A DNA stretch of 64,000 nucleotides, from NCBI GenBank assembly GCA_037013495.1, contig CM072811.1:40129452-40193451 (forward strand). Direction: 5' to 3'. The notes below the pieces were generated by a model that was given only the letters and a program-made list of their open reading frames with translations, did no database searches and was not told the origin of the DNA. The DNA is from Hippophae tibetana (taxonomy: Eukaryota > Streptophyta > Magnoliopsida > Rosales > Elaeagnaceae). How positions within the stretch are numbered: the stretch's first letter is position 1; every line of letters starts with the position of its first letter. Of the stretch, positions 1 through 13,900 are shown in pieces. A program made the translations under genes and the position numbers.

Positions 1-1858
1 CATTGACAATATTCGTGAACAAAAATGTTTAAATGTAATTTAGTTTTTAGTTGAGTCCTTCAAGAATATTATTTAAGTCGAAAAAACTATCGAGTTCTAA
101 ACAAACACATCTCAAGTATATTTATATTCTTATGCACGTTAGATTTTATATTAGACACAAATAAATATTTTGCATATAGGTCATTCGACCAATCAAGTAG
201 TATCTAGATCGATTGAGAATCGATCTACCTTTCTTAAAAAGTCCTCAAATTAATCTTTAAATTAGGTAGATTAACCAAAGTTTAATGTTTAATAGATCGA
301 GAATCAATATAATTTGATATACCTAATCTTGGTTTTTTTTAATACCCTAGATCGACCTAGATCGATAAAGCGACAAGGGGTTCAATTTTAAACTTAATTG
401 TTTACTCAACCAAACTTGTCAATTATAATATTGTTCCTATTATTTACTACTCCATGAATTATTTAATAGACAAATTTATAATTGGATTTTAACCTAGTAT
501 TAGGGCTTTAATATTTTCTATTTAAACAAACTAATGTCTTTTGTTTTCTTTAACCACATTCATTATAATTTTCTATTTATTTTTATGCCCCTTATTTCAA
601 ATGTCTTTATGCTTCTTCCTTTAATTAATTTGTCAATGGTTGTATTCGATTGATTAATAATTTTATGATATTTTAATTAAATGTTCATGTAGTTTTTTTT
701 TGAATTATTGGATCAAATAATTATGTGTGTAATATCATAATTATTTAGTTTAATTATATATTTTTAAAGAAATCGTCTTTATTAAACTTGTGTTTAATCT
801 GCTTGTCTTAGAGTTACTAAATTAATTTAATATTAATCGATATATTTTTGAATATTTTAGTTAGAATTATTCATTATAGAATTTGATATATGACACACTT
901 TGCATTTGTGTTATTATGGTAATATTTCACATACTGGCTGAACGAATTTGATTGTTTGTGTGATTAAGTTAATCGTAACATTGGTATGGATCCAAACACA
1001 TATCTTGTGAAGATTATGAAAAAATCATCAACTTGTAAGTAATATTACTTGAGAAGAATATTATCTTGTAAAATAGTTTAAATCAAGGTCTTATAATTGG
1101 ACCTTATTCTCATAGTAGATAGTTAGGTAGTCAAATGAATTAATTGTTTTCTTCTTTAGATCATTGTTGTGATTTAGATTATTTTTACCTAAAATTCTTG
1201 TATATTAATTTTTCTTTTTGTATTATTTTATTTACACACAATTTATATATATGCATATATTATGGTCTAAAATTTTAATTTAACATATTTTTATTAATTA
1301 TCTATTAAACTACTCTAACTATTTAAATCTGTAACTTAAAAACTTTCACAATGTAATATCACTTTTCTTATATAAAGCTTGTAATAATACATTCAAAAAA
1401 TCTCTGCTTCTCTCTCTGTATTCTCATTCATTATTGGTGTTTTAAGCCACTTAAACCGTCACTTTCATCATCATCTCCTTCTTGTTTTTTTTTTAAAATA
1501 AATCATTCTCCATAGTCGTTGAAAATGATTCACTATCGAAAAGGATATAAAAATATGATTTTACTAGACTAAGATTGAATTTTGAATGACTGGTTGGCAT
1601 AAAAAGCACTCACAAGAGATTGAAGAACTTTATTTTCTTCAGACAGAAGAACCAGACATCCCAACCCGTCATTACGTAGTTCAGGGCAATGGTCCAGCAA
1701 AAAAACAAAATTGGTTTTCAGAAATAATGATAATAATGACTATTGCTTCATGATTACATAAAAATGTTCTATACAGAGATAGGAATGAATCATATACATC
1801 AAGTTAAATCTGCTAATGACATAAGTACAAGCAATCCTATTACCTCCTGCTTTGTTTT
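1..1858. other. AT-rich intergenic sequence and 3' flank of the RBL gene
   Basis: No coding segment is recognised. The last 200-300 bases next to exon 6 are probably the RBL 3' UTR, with an AATAAA complement at 1629-1634. Around 1370-1440 a TATATAAAG box followed by CT-rich sequence looks like a plant promoter or a decayed LTR, but no partner repeat was found. Confidence 0.5.
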
Positions 1859-1987
1859 TCACGTGCAAAGCTTCATGCATAAATGCTCAAGGTGAGCGTC
1901 AGCAGGGTTGCTATTTAATAATTGATAATTACTGCTCTTCCCATTGCTTTGACATGTCATGTTCAGCTGACTTCCTAATTGGATCAT
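1859..1987 (-). CDS. RBL: RBL exon 6 (cysteine-rich tail, part 2, and stop)
   Basis: A pyrimidine-rich tract ending TTGTTGTTGCAG at 1988-1990 is followed by 42 codons and TGA. The peptide contains [16 protein letters not shown] and ends LCMKLCT, matching the C-terminal pattern I know from longer plant rhomboids (GNQLN.TC..NGK ... LC..LC). The phase agrees with exon 5 (phase 0). It is easy to miss because it is short and lies opposite an open plus-strand frame. A possible AATAAA signal lies at 1634-1629. Confidence 0.85.
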   Translation of the reverse strand: MIQLGSQLNMTCQSNGKSSNYQLLNSNPADAHLEHLCMKLCT

Positions 1988-4900
1988 CTGCAACAACAAC
2001 GACCACTCCGTGGATCAGCCACAAAACAAACAATCAAATTTGAATGACCAAGCAATGGCTTATTGTTCTCATATTGAGGACTGATGAAACATTTGAACGA
2101 CCAAAGAATAACATTCAACGAAAAAATAATAAACATTCATACGACGGTATTAAGTCATGCGTGTTTTCTGACAAGTGACTGAGATTTCTCTGAGAAATAA
2201 CGAAAGAAATTCTTTTGAATAAAGAATTAAACATTCAAATCGAACATTCATATGACGGTACTAGGATCATGAGTATTTTCTGATAAGTGAAGATAAGTGA
2301 CAATACAATCCGCTCTGAATATCAAATAAATTATGCATATTATTCTATCTTCTTTTGATACAAGTGCCTACATTTTCTTTCTAAAACTGTCTGGGGTACC
2401 TTATTCATCTGGCTTCACCACCCTGAACATCATCAATAACAAACTATGAACTACAACATAAATAAATGCAAAAAATGAGTAGATGCATCAAAAATCCCCT
2501 TACCTCGCAATAATGTTCTTGGGAATCACATTTCCATAATGAGGTAGGGACACAACTAAGATAATGACACCAGGAACAGTGATCGTTCAAGTTAACCCCT
2601 CGAAATAGGGTAATCAGGCCAGAAGTAAATCTGCAATAATTATAAAACTTATGTTCAGAGAGCTCTAAGCATTTGTTCATCCCATGCGATTTCCAGTAAC
2701 CGAAATAAGTTAAATAACAATATTATCAACTAAGATAAATAAGTTAAATAACAATATTAAGATAGTTAAAAGTATTACAACAGAATTCATGCAATGAATT
2801 TTGTATAATAAACCTGATTTATTATTCACTTATTATTACTTTTAAGTTTTCTTAATATTTTGTAAATGTGAGACTAATTAATGTAACTAGTTGTAGAAGT
2901 AATAAGAATGAAACTAATAAATACAAATAGATATGATTAGTATTTTATAGGCGTGAGACTAATTAATGTAAGTAGTTGGAGAAATAATAAGAGTGAGACT
3001 AATAAATGCAAGTAGGTATGATTAGTATTTTATAGGTGTGAGAATAATTAATGCAAGTAGTTGGAGAGGTAATTTAATGAGTAGTTGTGAGGTGTAGATA
3101 AGTGTTTTTCAAAGCCTATAAATAGAACTTCTCTAAGACCATTTGGAATCAAGGGAGAAAAATTAAGAGCTTCTAAGAAAGTAAAGAAGTAAAGTCTAAA
3201 TAAAAGTGAATTGTATCTTGTATTTTGAGTGAGAGTGCTCTTTTAATATTTCTGAGTTTGAGTAAAAGTTTTTTGTGTGATTGTTTCATTTCCAATAAAG
3301 TGGTATCAGAGCTGAGTTAGAAAGTATACACTATTACATATCAAATCGAAGGTCTCGACAAGAGGAATCCGACGCTACAAAATATCTCCGATCAGAGTTC
3401 AGACGCGCCACCACATGCCACCGAAAGAGTGTTGCCAGAAACCGAGTTGACTCACCGAGTTGGTGCCATTGATAAAAAAATAAAATAAAATTTCAGAGTT
3501 CCTTCCAAGGTTTTTCGGCGTTTCGGATTCATCTGTGTGATCGAATTCTTCAAATTCTCATCATATTGAGAGATATGGCAAGTGGTATAGTTCCATTACA
3601 AGTCCCGACACTCAGCAACAACAACAACTACGATAATTATAGTATCAAAATGAAGGCACTTCTTGGATCACAAGATGTGTGGGATATCATAGAGAAAGAC
3701 TATAACGAGCCTACGGATGATGTTGCTTTTGCTGCTCTTACACCTGATCAAAAGACAACTTTGAAGGATTCAAGAAAGAGAGACAAGAAGACCCTCTACC
3801 TCATCTACCAAGCATTAGATGATGATGGCTTTGGAAATATTTCGAGTGCAAGCTCTTCCAAGGATGCATAGGAGAAGCTGTAAGCCTCATACAAAGGAGT
3901 CGAAAAGGTGAAAAAGGTCCATCTCTAAACATTAAGAGGTGAATTTGAATCCTTACACATGAAGCTATCTGAGTCTATTTCATATTATTTCTCAAGAGTA
4001 GTATCTGTTTCTAATCAATTAAAAAGAAACGGTGAAAATTTAGATAATGTGCGGATAATAGAGAAGATACTTCCTTTGTTTTATCCCAAATTTGAGTACA
4101 TTGTCGTGACAATTGAAGAAACTAAAGACTTGAAAGAAATGACGATCGAGCAACTCCAAGGATCATTGCAAGCATACGAAGAGAAGCATAAGAAGAAGCA
4201 AGGGTTTACTGAGCAACTACTCAAGCTGTAACTCAAGGATATACATGAAAGCCAAGGAAATGTTAGAAACCAACGTGGTCGAGGCAGAGGTGGAGGCCGT
4301 GGACGAGGTGGAAGTCGCGGTCGTAGATGAGGTTGGAATTACAATAACAACAATTCTGACAACTATGAGAAAGGAGAAAGCTTAACATGAGGTCGTGGAA
4401 AAATTAATCCAAACTCGAGGTATGATAAATCTCAAGTTCGGTGTTATAATTGTCAAAAATTTGGGCATTATGCTTCAGAATGTAGAGCGCTTAACAATAA
4501 AATTGAGGAGAAGGCCAACTACATGAAGGAGAGGACAGATGGCAAATAAGCTCTTCTTCTAGCACGAAAGGACACTGATGGTGGCCAAGCAAATTCCTGG
4601 TATCTTGACAGTGGTGCAAGCAATCACATGTGTGGAAGGAAAGACATGTTCATTGAGCTAGACGAGTCAATAAGCAAAAATGTTTCGTTTGGAGATGATT
4701 CCACAATAGTAGTGAAAAGGAAAGGTAACATCCTTATCTGTTTGAAAGATGGGAGACATCAATTTATTTCCAATGTCTACTATGTGCCCAATATGAAAAG
4801 TAACATCTTGAGTTTATGATAACTGTTAGAGAAAGGTCATGATATTCATACGAAGGATTATAATGTTTCTATAAAAGATGATAAGAATAACTTCATTGCT

Positions 4901-7900
4901 AAAATGCCGATATCAAAAAATAGAATGTTCCCGATCAACATAGAATATGATGTTGCAAAGTGCTTGAAAGCTTGCTACTAAGATGCATCATGGCTTTGAC
5001 ATCTTTGATTTGGGCATCTCAATTTTGGAGGTCTAGAGCTGCTATCTAAGAAGGAGATGGTGAAGGGACTACCTCGCATCAACCATCTTGACCAGCTTTG
5101 TGAAGGGTGTCTAGTCGGGAAACAGTTCAGGAAAAACTTTCCAAAAGAGTCAGAGCTAAGAGCCAAGAAACCCCTCGAGCTCATCCATACCGATGTGTGT
5201 GGTTCGATAAAGCCAAGCACTTTCAATAATAGTAATTATTTTCTTCTCTTTATTGATGATTTTTCAAGAAAAACTTGGGTATATTTCTTGAAACAAAAGT
5301 CAGAAGTTTTCGAAGTCTTCAAGAAGTTCAAAGCTACAGTGGAGAGAGAAAGCGGTAGAAAAATCAAAGCCATGAGATCTGACCGAGGTAGAGAATTTAC
5401 ATTCAGGGAGTTTCAAGAATTCTGTGAAGTAAATGGAATTCGTCGACCAATGATAGTTCCTAGATCCCCCAATAGAATGGCATGATAGAAAGAAAGAACA
5501 AAACAATCCTCGACATCACACAAAGTAGGCTTAAAAGCAAAAAACTACCCAAGAAATTTTGGGCAGAAGCAGTGCCATGTGCAGTCTACTTGTCAAACCG
5601 ATCTCCAACAAGAAGTGTATGGGGAAAGACACCACAAGAGGTATGAAGTGGAAGAAAGCCTGGCATTTCCCACACGAGAATCTTTGGAAGTATAGCCTAT
5701 GTTCATGTTCCAGACGAGAAAATAACAAAAGTTTGATGATAAAAGCGAGAGTTTTATCTTTATCGGCTATGATTCTAATTCAAAGGGCTACAAATTGTAC
5801 AATCCAGACAATAAAAAGATTGTGATTAGTCGAGATATGGTATTCAACGAAGAAGGAGAATGAGATTTTAACTCTCATGCAAATGACTTCAATTTCTTTT
5901 CTCAGTTTGAAGAAGATAAGAAGACAATGAGGAAGCAACTAGGTGAACCTCAACAAGAGCTTGAAACTCTACCCACTTCACCAACATCAACCACTCAAGG
6001 AGAGGAGACTCATCACCTTCATCATCATCAAGTGAAAGTCAAGATGAAAGAGTTGTGTCACGCACACAAAGTCTTAGAGATCTCTATGAGGTAACCGAAC
6101 GACAAGATAACTTTACATTATTTTGTCTGTTTGCTGATTGTGAACCAGTTAGCTTTCAAGAAGCAGTACAAGAGAAGAAGTGGAGAGATGTGAGGGATGA
6201 AGAAATCAAGGCCATCGAGAATAATGACACGGGCACTCACCTCACTTCCCAAGGGACATAAGGCGATAGATGTCAAATAAGTGTATAAAACAAAGCAAAA
6301 CGCTAAATGAGAGATTGAAAGGCACAAGGCGAGGCTAGTTGCTAAAGGCTATTATCAAAAGACTGGAATTGACTATAATGAGGTATTTTCTCCTGTTACT
6401 CGATTGGAGACTATTAGACTAATAATTTCTTTGACAGCTCAAAACAAGTGAAAGATACATCAAATGGATGTAAAATCTTCCATTTTAAATGGAGTTTTTG
6501 AAGAGAAAGTATACATTCAATAACTATCAGGCTACAAAGTCAAAGGCCACGAAGATAAGGTGTTGAAGTTGAAGAAGACTCTTTACGGGTTAAAACAAGC
6601 ACCAAGGGCATGGAATAGTCGAATCCATAAGTACTTCCAAGAGAATGACTTCAACAAATATCCTTACGAGCACACTCTATATATCAAGATCCAAGATGGA
6701 GATATTTTGATCGTGTGCTTCTACGTGGACGATTTGATCTTTACCGGAAGCAATCCAAGCATGTTCAATGAATTCAAGTGATGATGAAGGAATTCGATAT
6801 GACAGACATAAGACTCATGGCATACTACCTTGGCATTGAAGTTAAGCAACAAAAGGATGAAATTTTCATTTCACTAGAAAGCTATGCAAAGGAGATCTTG
6901 AAAAAGTTCAAGATGGAGAATTGTAAACCAATAAGGACATCGACAGAATATGGAATCAAGATGTCCAAACATGAAGAATACGAAAGTGTAGATTCTACAT
7001 TCTTCAAAAGTTTGGAAGGAAGTCTACGCTACCTAACTTGCACAAGGCCCGATATCCTTCACGTAGTTGGATTGGTTAGTCACTACATGGAATCTCCAAC
7101 AACCACCCATTTTAAAGTCACAAAGAGAATTCTTCGCTATCTGAAAGGTACAATTGACTTTGGCTTGTTATATTCAGTTTCTAATGATTACAAGCTTGTT
7201 GGATATAGTGATAGTGATTGGGGTGGAGACATAGGTAATCGAAGAAGCACTACTAGATTCGTATTTTTCATGGGAGATACTGCTTTCACATGAATGTCAA
7301 AGAAACAACCTATTGTCACATTGTCCACTTGTGAAGCAGAATATGTAACTGCTATCTCATGCGCTTGTCATGCAATTTGGCTTAGAAATTTATTGAAGAA
7401 GATAGGCTTGATACAAGAAGAGCCAACCAAGGTTTGTGTCGACAACAAGTCAGCCCTTGTCTTAGCAAAGAATCCAGTATTCCTTAATCGAAGCAAGCAC
7501 ATCGATATTCGCTACCACTATATAAGGGAGTGTGTTGCAAGAAAGGATGTGCAAGTTGAATATGTGAAGTCCAAAGATAAAGTTGCCGATATTTTTACCA
7601 AGCCACTAACAACCGAAGAGTTCATAGAATTAAGGAACTTACTAGGGGTCACAAGATCAAGTTTAAGGGGGGGTGTTGGATCATAAACTTGATTTATTAT
7701 TCACTTATTATTACTTTTAGATTATCTTAGTATTTTTGTAAGTGTGAGACTAATTAATGTAAGTATTTAGAAAAATAATAAAAGTGAAACTAATAAATGC
7801 AAGTAGATATGGTTAGTATTTTGTAGGTGTGAGACTAATTAATGTAAGTAGTTGGAGAAGTAATAAGAGTGAGACTAATAAATGCAAGTAGGTATGGTTA

Positions 7901-10900
7901 GTATTTTATAGGTGTGAGACTAATTAATGTAAGTAGTTGGAGAAGTAATTTAATGAGTGGTTGTGAGGTATAGATAAGTGTTTTTGGAAGCCAATAAATA
8001 GAACTTCTCTAGGATCATTTGAAATCAAGAGAAAAAAATTAAGAGCTTTTAAGAGAGTAAAGAAGCAAAACCTAAATAAGAGTGAGTTGTATCTTGTATT
8101 TTGAGTGAGAATGCACTTATAATATTTCTTTGAGTTTGAATAAAAGTTGTTTGTGTGAGTGTTTCATTTCCAACAATGAAAACCTTCAATAAAAAATAAA
8201 TAAATAAAACTCAGGCAATGAAAAACAATCTTGCAATTGAGTATCAAATCATCAGTTCCCACACATGGAAAAGCAGGTAATGCCTTCTCTGCTTATAAGT
8301 AATAAGGAACTCGAGTACAAATATTCACCAGGTAGCCTATTATATCTAACTAAACTCCTTAAACATATATACAACTTGATGTGCTTTGTAATTAAAAGGA
8401 AACAATCAAAGAAGATATTTGAAACCAAAATAGTTTAACGAGCTCACCCAACAATTAACAGCAACAGAGACATAATCCACAATACATATTGATAAGTCTT
8501 GTGTTTAGTGACCGAGTTAGCAGCTCCCCGGCGAGCATTCTTTTGGCTAATCCATCGAAATTGAGGGCGTATAAGGAACACAAATCCAAGAAGAAATCCG
8601 GAAACAAATCCTCCTATATGAGCAAAATTGTCGACACGTGGGAGGATTCCCAGCACTAAATTTATTGCAACGATGATTAAGAGAGTGAACAATGCTACTA
8701 ACTGCACGTCAAAATTTCAATTTGTACGAGAATGAGATTACATATGTACTAAATCAGAGGAGGTGTGAGATCTTTCAAAGCAATTTTACTTACTTTGTTG
8801 CCATATATTGTCCAATTCATGATTAGCTCGGAGAGCATACCTCCAAGTAGACCAAAAAGTGCTCCCGAAGCACCAACAGAAATGCCATTTTTAATAAAAA
8901 GAGCTGACAGCAAACTGCCACCAAAACCAGATATGGCATAAAGAAAGCCAATTCTTGCTGCAAAGGATTATAATAAGAAAGAGTTAGATATGATACTGAG
9001 CTTTTAAAAAAATATTCAAACAAAATAACATGTGTTTCACACTCGGGTTAAAGTGGGGGAAGGATTGATTTTAACCACTAGCCCACAAGGCCTCGATGGC
9101 TTTAACAACTATAAATTTTGATTTAAAATTGAATAAATCAAATGATCCAATGCACAAAACACTAAATAAAATTATTTTCTAGACACAATCCTTCTTAATA
9201 ACCTTTGTTCTTCTCTCTCTTTGTCATGCATATTATTATGGTAAACAAGAAAACGCCAGTTGTCATTTAATTTAGGATTATAGTTAAAATTATCACAAAC
9301 TTAAAAATCTAGGAATGATTGTTTTTGAGAGCTGTCAAGAACTTAGGATTCTATTCAAAATGTTAACCTCTTAGGTGGAGTAGCCAAATTCCTTATTTAC
9401 CCATGAATCACCCTATGTTTAAGCAATGTGGGACTTTGTTGCACATTCCCAACAAGAACCAAATAAAAGTACTAAACAATTGCATGCTCTCATTCTCTCA
9501 GTGATTTCTACAACTTTATCCTACTTTCATAAAAACCAATCATAATGAACATTCATGTGAGTCAAAATGACAGGGAACAAGGCGTTACTTGTGTACAAGA
9601 AGATTACAATTCAATAAAGCCATAAACAGAAATTAAATGCATAATGCTCAGAATACCCAAAAGGCCCCAAATTTAGTTACAAGTCAGAAATGTTCCTTTA
9701 GGCACCCATTTCCACAATACATATTCTATGTTAACTATTTTTTTGCTTCATTGAGCAGCAGTAACTGTTGGTTACAAGGAAGGAATAAAATTTAGACCTA
9801 TTGATAGCTTGATTTTACAGAAATTCCTATGGATATATTTAGGCTGACATCAATATTGGAAGAAAAATTAAAAAGTATGAAATCTGCCTTAAAAATGGAA
9901 ATAATGAATAAAACTTCGGGAGTAACTACAATGATAGACGATGGTTGATGGTATGCTTTGGTACTCTAACTTTTGGAAAAGATACAATTTTGTCAAATAT
10001 TGATTTTTTGGACATTTTACTCTAAGTTTTGGAGAGAGGTATTTATTTTTTAGTACACTTTAGCCCACTAATCTTGTTTGAAGAAGAAGCTTTAATCCTC
10101 TAATTTTGTAATATATATTGTATCATCTATTCAACGTTAAAAGACTTTTGGGTACTCATTTGACAAAATTAAGGGACTAAAGTCTCCCAAGAAATGAACC
10201 TTCATTGAAAAGTAAAGTCTCATAGATGATTCATCATTTTCGTTGACTTTTCATTTAAATAATATATCAACAATAATTATGAGTATAGGTAAACAATAAA
10301 ACATTTTGAAGAATAGCATAAACTGTAAAATTATATGCTATGTCAAAAAATGGATGTGAAAGTAGAAAAATAAATGACATTAACGTGAAAGTTGAAAAAC
10401 ATGTACGAGAAACTCATACTGTGAGAACTGTCATTTGACAAATATCAGCGATGATATATGTTGAAATGCCTCCTTAGTTATATTTGATATTTCAGTTTTC
10501 GGAAAAACTTACATTGTTGGCAGACATGTGTGGGTTAAAAAAAAATGCATGTCAGAGATCTGCTTTTGAAATGGATGCTGATGAGAAATTCTTAAAGCTT
10601 ATTCGGCATTTCTCAAAATTGAAGAAACAACATAAAATACAAGTTCTTGACAATATGTGAAGCTGGAATCTAGATGCTTACCAAAGCCAAATTCTTGCTC
10701 AAGTCGAATTCCAATCAATAAGAGACTCAACATATTGGTCAGTAAATGAAAAACTCCAGCATGTAACCAAATACAAGAGATCATGCGCCACGCCTGGTGC
10801 TTATGGACTACTTTATTGACTTGAAGAGCACCCATCTTCACTAATCTGAATAACAAAAACATATGGGCAAAGATTAGAAACATTAACCATGTCCGCTTCA

Positions 10901-13900
10901 GCCAGTAAAATAAAGCCCGCTAAAGAAGGTTAAGAAAGACAAGTAAACAGAACACAAATCCACCAGAAACAGCAAATTGTAGCTGATAAAGATTTAGTAT
11001 GCATGCCATCATTTTGTAATCGAACAGCAAATAGCTAACCTAAGAAACAACTGAAAAATTCTTGGGTGCACTCCATTTTTTGGTGGTAAAAGTAAATAGT
11101 ACTATGCTATTATAAATGCCATAAGGTTAACATGAGCAACAAATGAACAGAATATAATTTCAGTTTGAAATCTTACTTCACTGACATGGAGAAGATAGCG
11201 AACTTATATGATAATTCTGCTAGTTTTATCCACGGAACATAAATAAAGCCAAAATTTAATCAAATGGGCTTATAATCAACTTTACTAAAGCACAAGAGTA
11301 GATCTTAATCAAAGCACTGTTAAATTTAACAAATACTATAACTCATTCAACAAATGCTGCACCGACGCCAAACGCTTACCAATATACACAAACCATGTAA
11401 TTCAATCATGATGGTTGTTGAAATAGTAATTAATATTTGTCTATATAAACAATGTACATACCATACAAATTAAGAAAAAATATATTGGAGAAAACGTTTA
11501 TTTATTCTTCTGATTATTTCTTTAAATATTGATTTCTTCATGTTATCAGAGCCAAGTCGTTGCTTTATACAAATTTGAAACCCTTGTTCTTTAAAACAGA
11601 GTTTTCTTTCTCCCAAAAATATTTGTTCTCAGAAAAAAAAAATCTCATTCAAACACTCGTACAAATAATAATTACAAATTTGAAGCGGTATTTATCCCAC
11701 CAAATTTTACCAGATTACTCTAAATACAATTCTAAACATTTTGGTAAAAATAGGGTAGAAGAAAAGGACTACACGCGCCCACACGCGCCGTCTGAAGGAA
11801 AGAAAACATTTCACGCGTCGTCTGAAGGAAAGAAAACATTTCCCGGTTCCGTCTTTTTAAAACCGGTTTGGTCAGTTGTTAAGGTTTTTAAACCAATTTT
11901 TTTACCCGATTTTGTATTTTTTATCCGGTTTAGTCTATTTCTTCTTAAAAAAAACATCGGTTCAATATTCTTTATACCGGTTCTTGCAGTTTTATTTCCA
12001 GTTCTAAAATTATTACACCATTTTCTAGTTAGTTTACCATAATATCATGACAGAGGGCACAATTTCATTACCTGTGGAGCAATCAACTCCAGTTATTGTA
12101 CAATTTTTCCATTCTGAAGGTGTTTTTAATGCTGGAATTAGTCTTACTGAGACTAATTATGATGTTTGGTCTCAAATAATAGAAATGCATATTGCAAAGA
12201 GAGAGGAACTCTCTTCTATTCATGACAAAAATTTACAACCAGAAAAAACATCAAAAAATTATAACAAGTGGTATGTAGAAAATCATAAAGTGAAAAGATG
12301 GATACTTATGTCAATGAGTCCAGAAATCATGAAGCGTTAATTACGCATACCTACTGCTCTTGAAATTTGGGGTGCTTTGGCAAAAGCATTCTATGATGAA
12401 AGTGACGAATTACAAGTATTTGTCTTAAACTAAAAAGCCTTTACTTCCAAACAAAATGGAAAATCACTTTCAGAATATTATGGAGAGTTGACTGAAATTT
12501 TTCAAGAGCTAAACCATCGTGATAAGGTGGTCATGAAAGATCCTCATGATCTAATATCATATCAGGAGTCTGTTGAAAGACTAAGGGTACATATTTTTCT
12601 TGCTGGATTAGATGATGAATTTGAGCAGGTTCGTGGAGAAATTTTGCGAAAAAAAACCATCCCAAATTTAGAAGGTTGTTATTCCTTGATTCGACGAGAG
12701 GTAGTACGTCAAATCTCATTGAAGGAAAAATCTAGAGACGTTGATGCTTCCGCCATGATATCTAAAAATCGTTCTTTTTTCAATCAGTAAGAACGAAGGG
12801 TGGCTGATAAATCATCATTTAAGTGTACCCATTGTCATAAAAAAAGTCATACAAAAGAACGATGTTTTGAACTTGTGGGATATCCTGACTGGTGGGATCA
12901 CAACCGTGACTCTCGGAAGAAAAATCCACGACAGATGTCTACTGCCACCATTGTTGAAACAACAAAGGACCATGTTGCAAACTCCTCAACAAATGTTGGT
13001 AAGATGCTTAAAGTTTTTTCTCCTATTTTTAATAATACATGGATAATTGATTCAGGTGCAACTGATCATATGATATTCGATTCTAGAAAAATCTCAAAAC
13101 CATATTCACACAAAACTGTTTGCACTGCCAATGGTAACACAACCTCAGTTATTAGGGAAAGATCTTTGTCTCTCACTAGTACTTTGAATTTAGATTCAGT
13201 ATTATTTTTTCCCTTTTTAAAGTATAACCTTATATCTATTTCTCAAATAACCACTATTTTATCTTGTTTTGTTATTTTTTGGCCTGACTTTTATGTGTTC
13301 AAGGACATCCAAACAAAGCAAACGATTGGTCGTGATGTTAGGTAAGAAAACCTATATTATTTGGACTTAGATTCAACAAATCATGCACTGGTAGCAACTG
13401 GATCTAAAAAAGATGAATCAAATATATAGCTATGGCATAGGAGATTGGGTCATGCTTCTTTTGGATATTTAAAGAAATTATTTCCAAGTTTATTTTTGAG
13501 CTTAGATCTTTCTACTTTAAAGTGTGATGTCTGTGAACTAGCAAAAATTCATCGTTCCTTATTTTCTGTAACCTTAAATAAAAGTGCATTTCCGTTTATG
13601 GTTATACATTCTGATTTATGGGGTTCTTCCAAAGTCTCTACTTTGAGAGGATCACGTTGGTTTGTTACATTTATTAATGATTTTAATAGAATGACTTGGG
13701 CCTGTTTAATGAAATCTAAAATTGAGGTAAACATATTATTTAGAAAATGTCATAAAATGGTTCGTACTCAGTATAAAACACAGATTCAAGTTCTACATAG
13801 TGACAATGGAGGAGAATATAAAAGTTATGAGCTTCAAGAATATCTTAAATCAGAAGGGATTATTCATCAAACTACTTGTGTTGATACACCTTAGCAAAAT

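Larger units (their letters stand above)
2799..8175 (+). mobile_element. Copia-1: Ty1/copia retrotransposon fossil in RBL intron 4
   Basis: LTRs at both ends (2799-3297 and 7674-8175), primer site TGGTATCAGAGC at 3301, polypurine tract AAGGGGGGG before the 3' LTR, and a perfect 5-bp target duplication ATGAA (2794-2798 and 8176-8180). Order is gag, protease, integrase, RT, RNase H, so it is Copia and not Gypsy. The LTRs differ at about 10% of sites by eye, suggesting roughly 4-8 My. It is broken, with on the order of ten or more breaks. It resembles TNT1-like plant copies, but the clade is not certain. Confidence 0.95.
2631..8447 (-). other. RBL intron 4, containing Copia-1
   Basis: 5817 bp, of which 5377 bp is Copia-1 plus a 5-bp target duplication, so the intron was about 435 bp before insertion. 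The element lies antisense to the gene. Confidence 0.9.

Noticed and set aside
1370-1440. TATATAAAG box and CT-rich leader, like an LTR or promoter
   Set aside because: No second copy, primer site or downstream coding sequence was found.
1852-2043. Plus-strand open frame of 63 residues
   Set aside because: It is the antisense shadow of RBL exon 6, whose minus-strand peptide matches the rhomboid tail.
2405-2422. Alternative last RBL exon (acceptor at 2423-2425) encoding five residues
   Set aside because: A usable acceptor, but the peptide has no family support, while the exon at 1987-1859 continues the conserved cysteine pattern.
11560-12042. Open frame of 160 residues in the Copia-2 leader
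   Set aside because: Lies between the primer site and Gag, has low-complexity composition and no motif, and is not kept in the sibling Copia-3.
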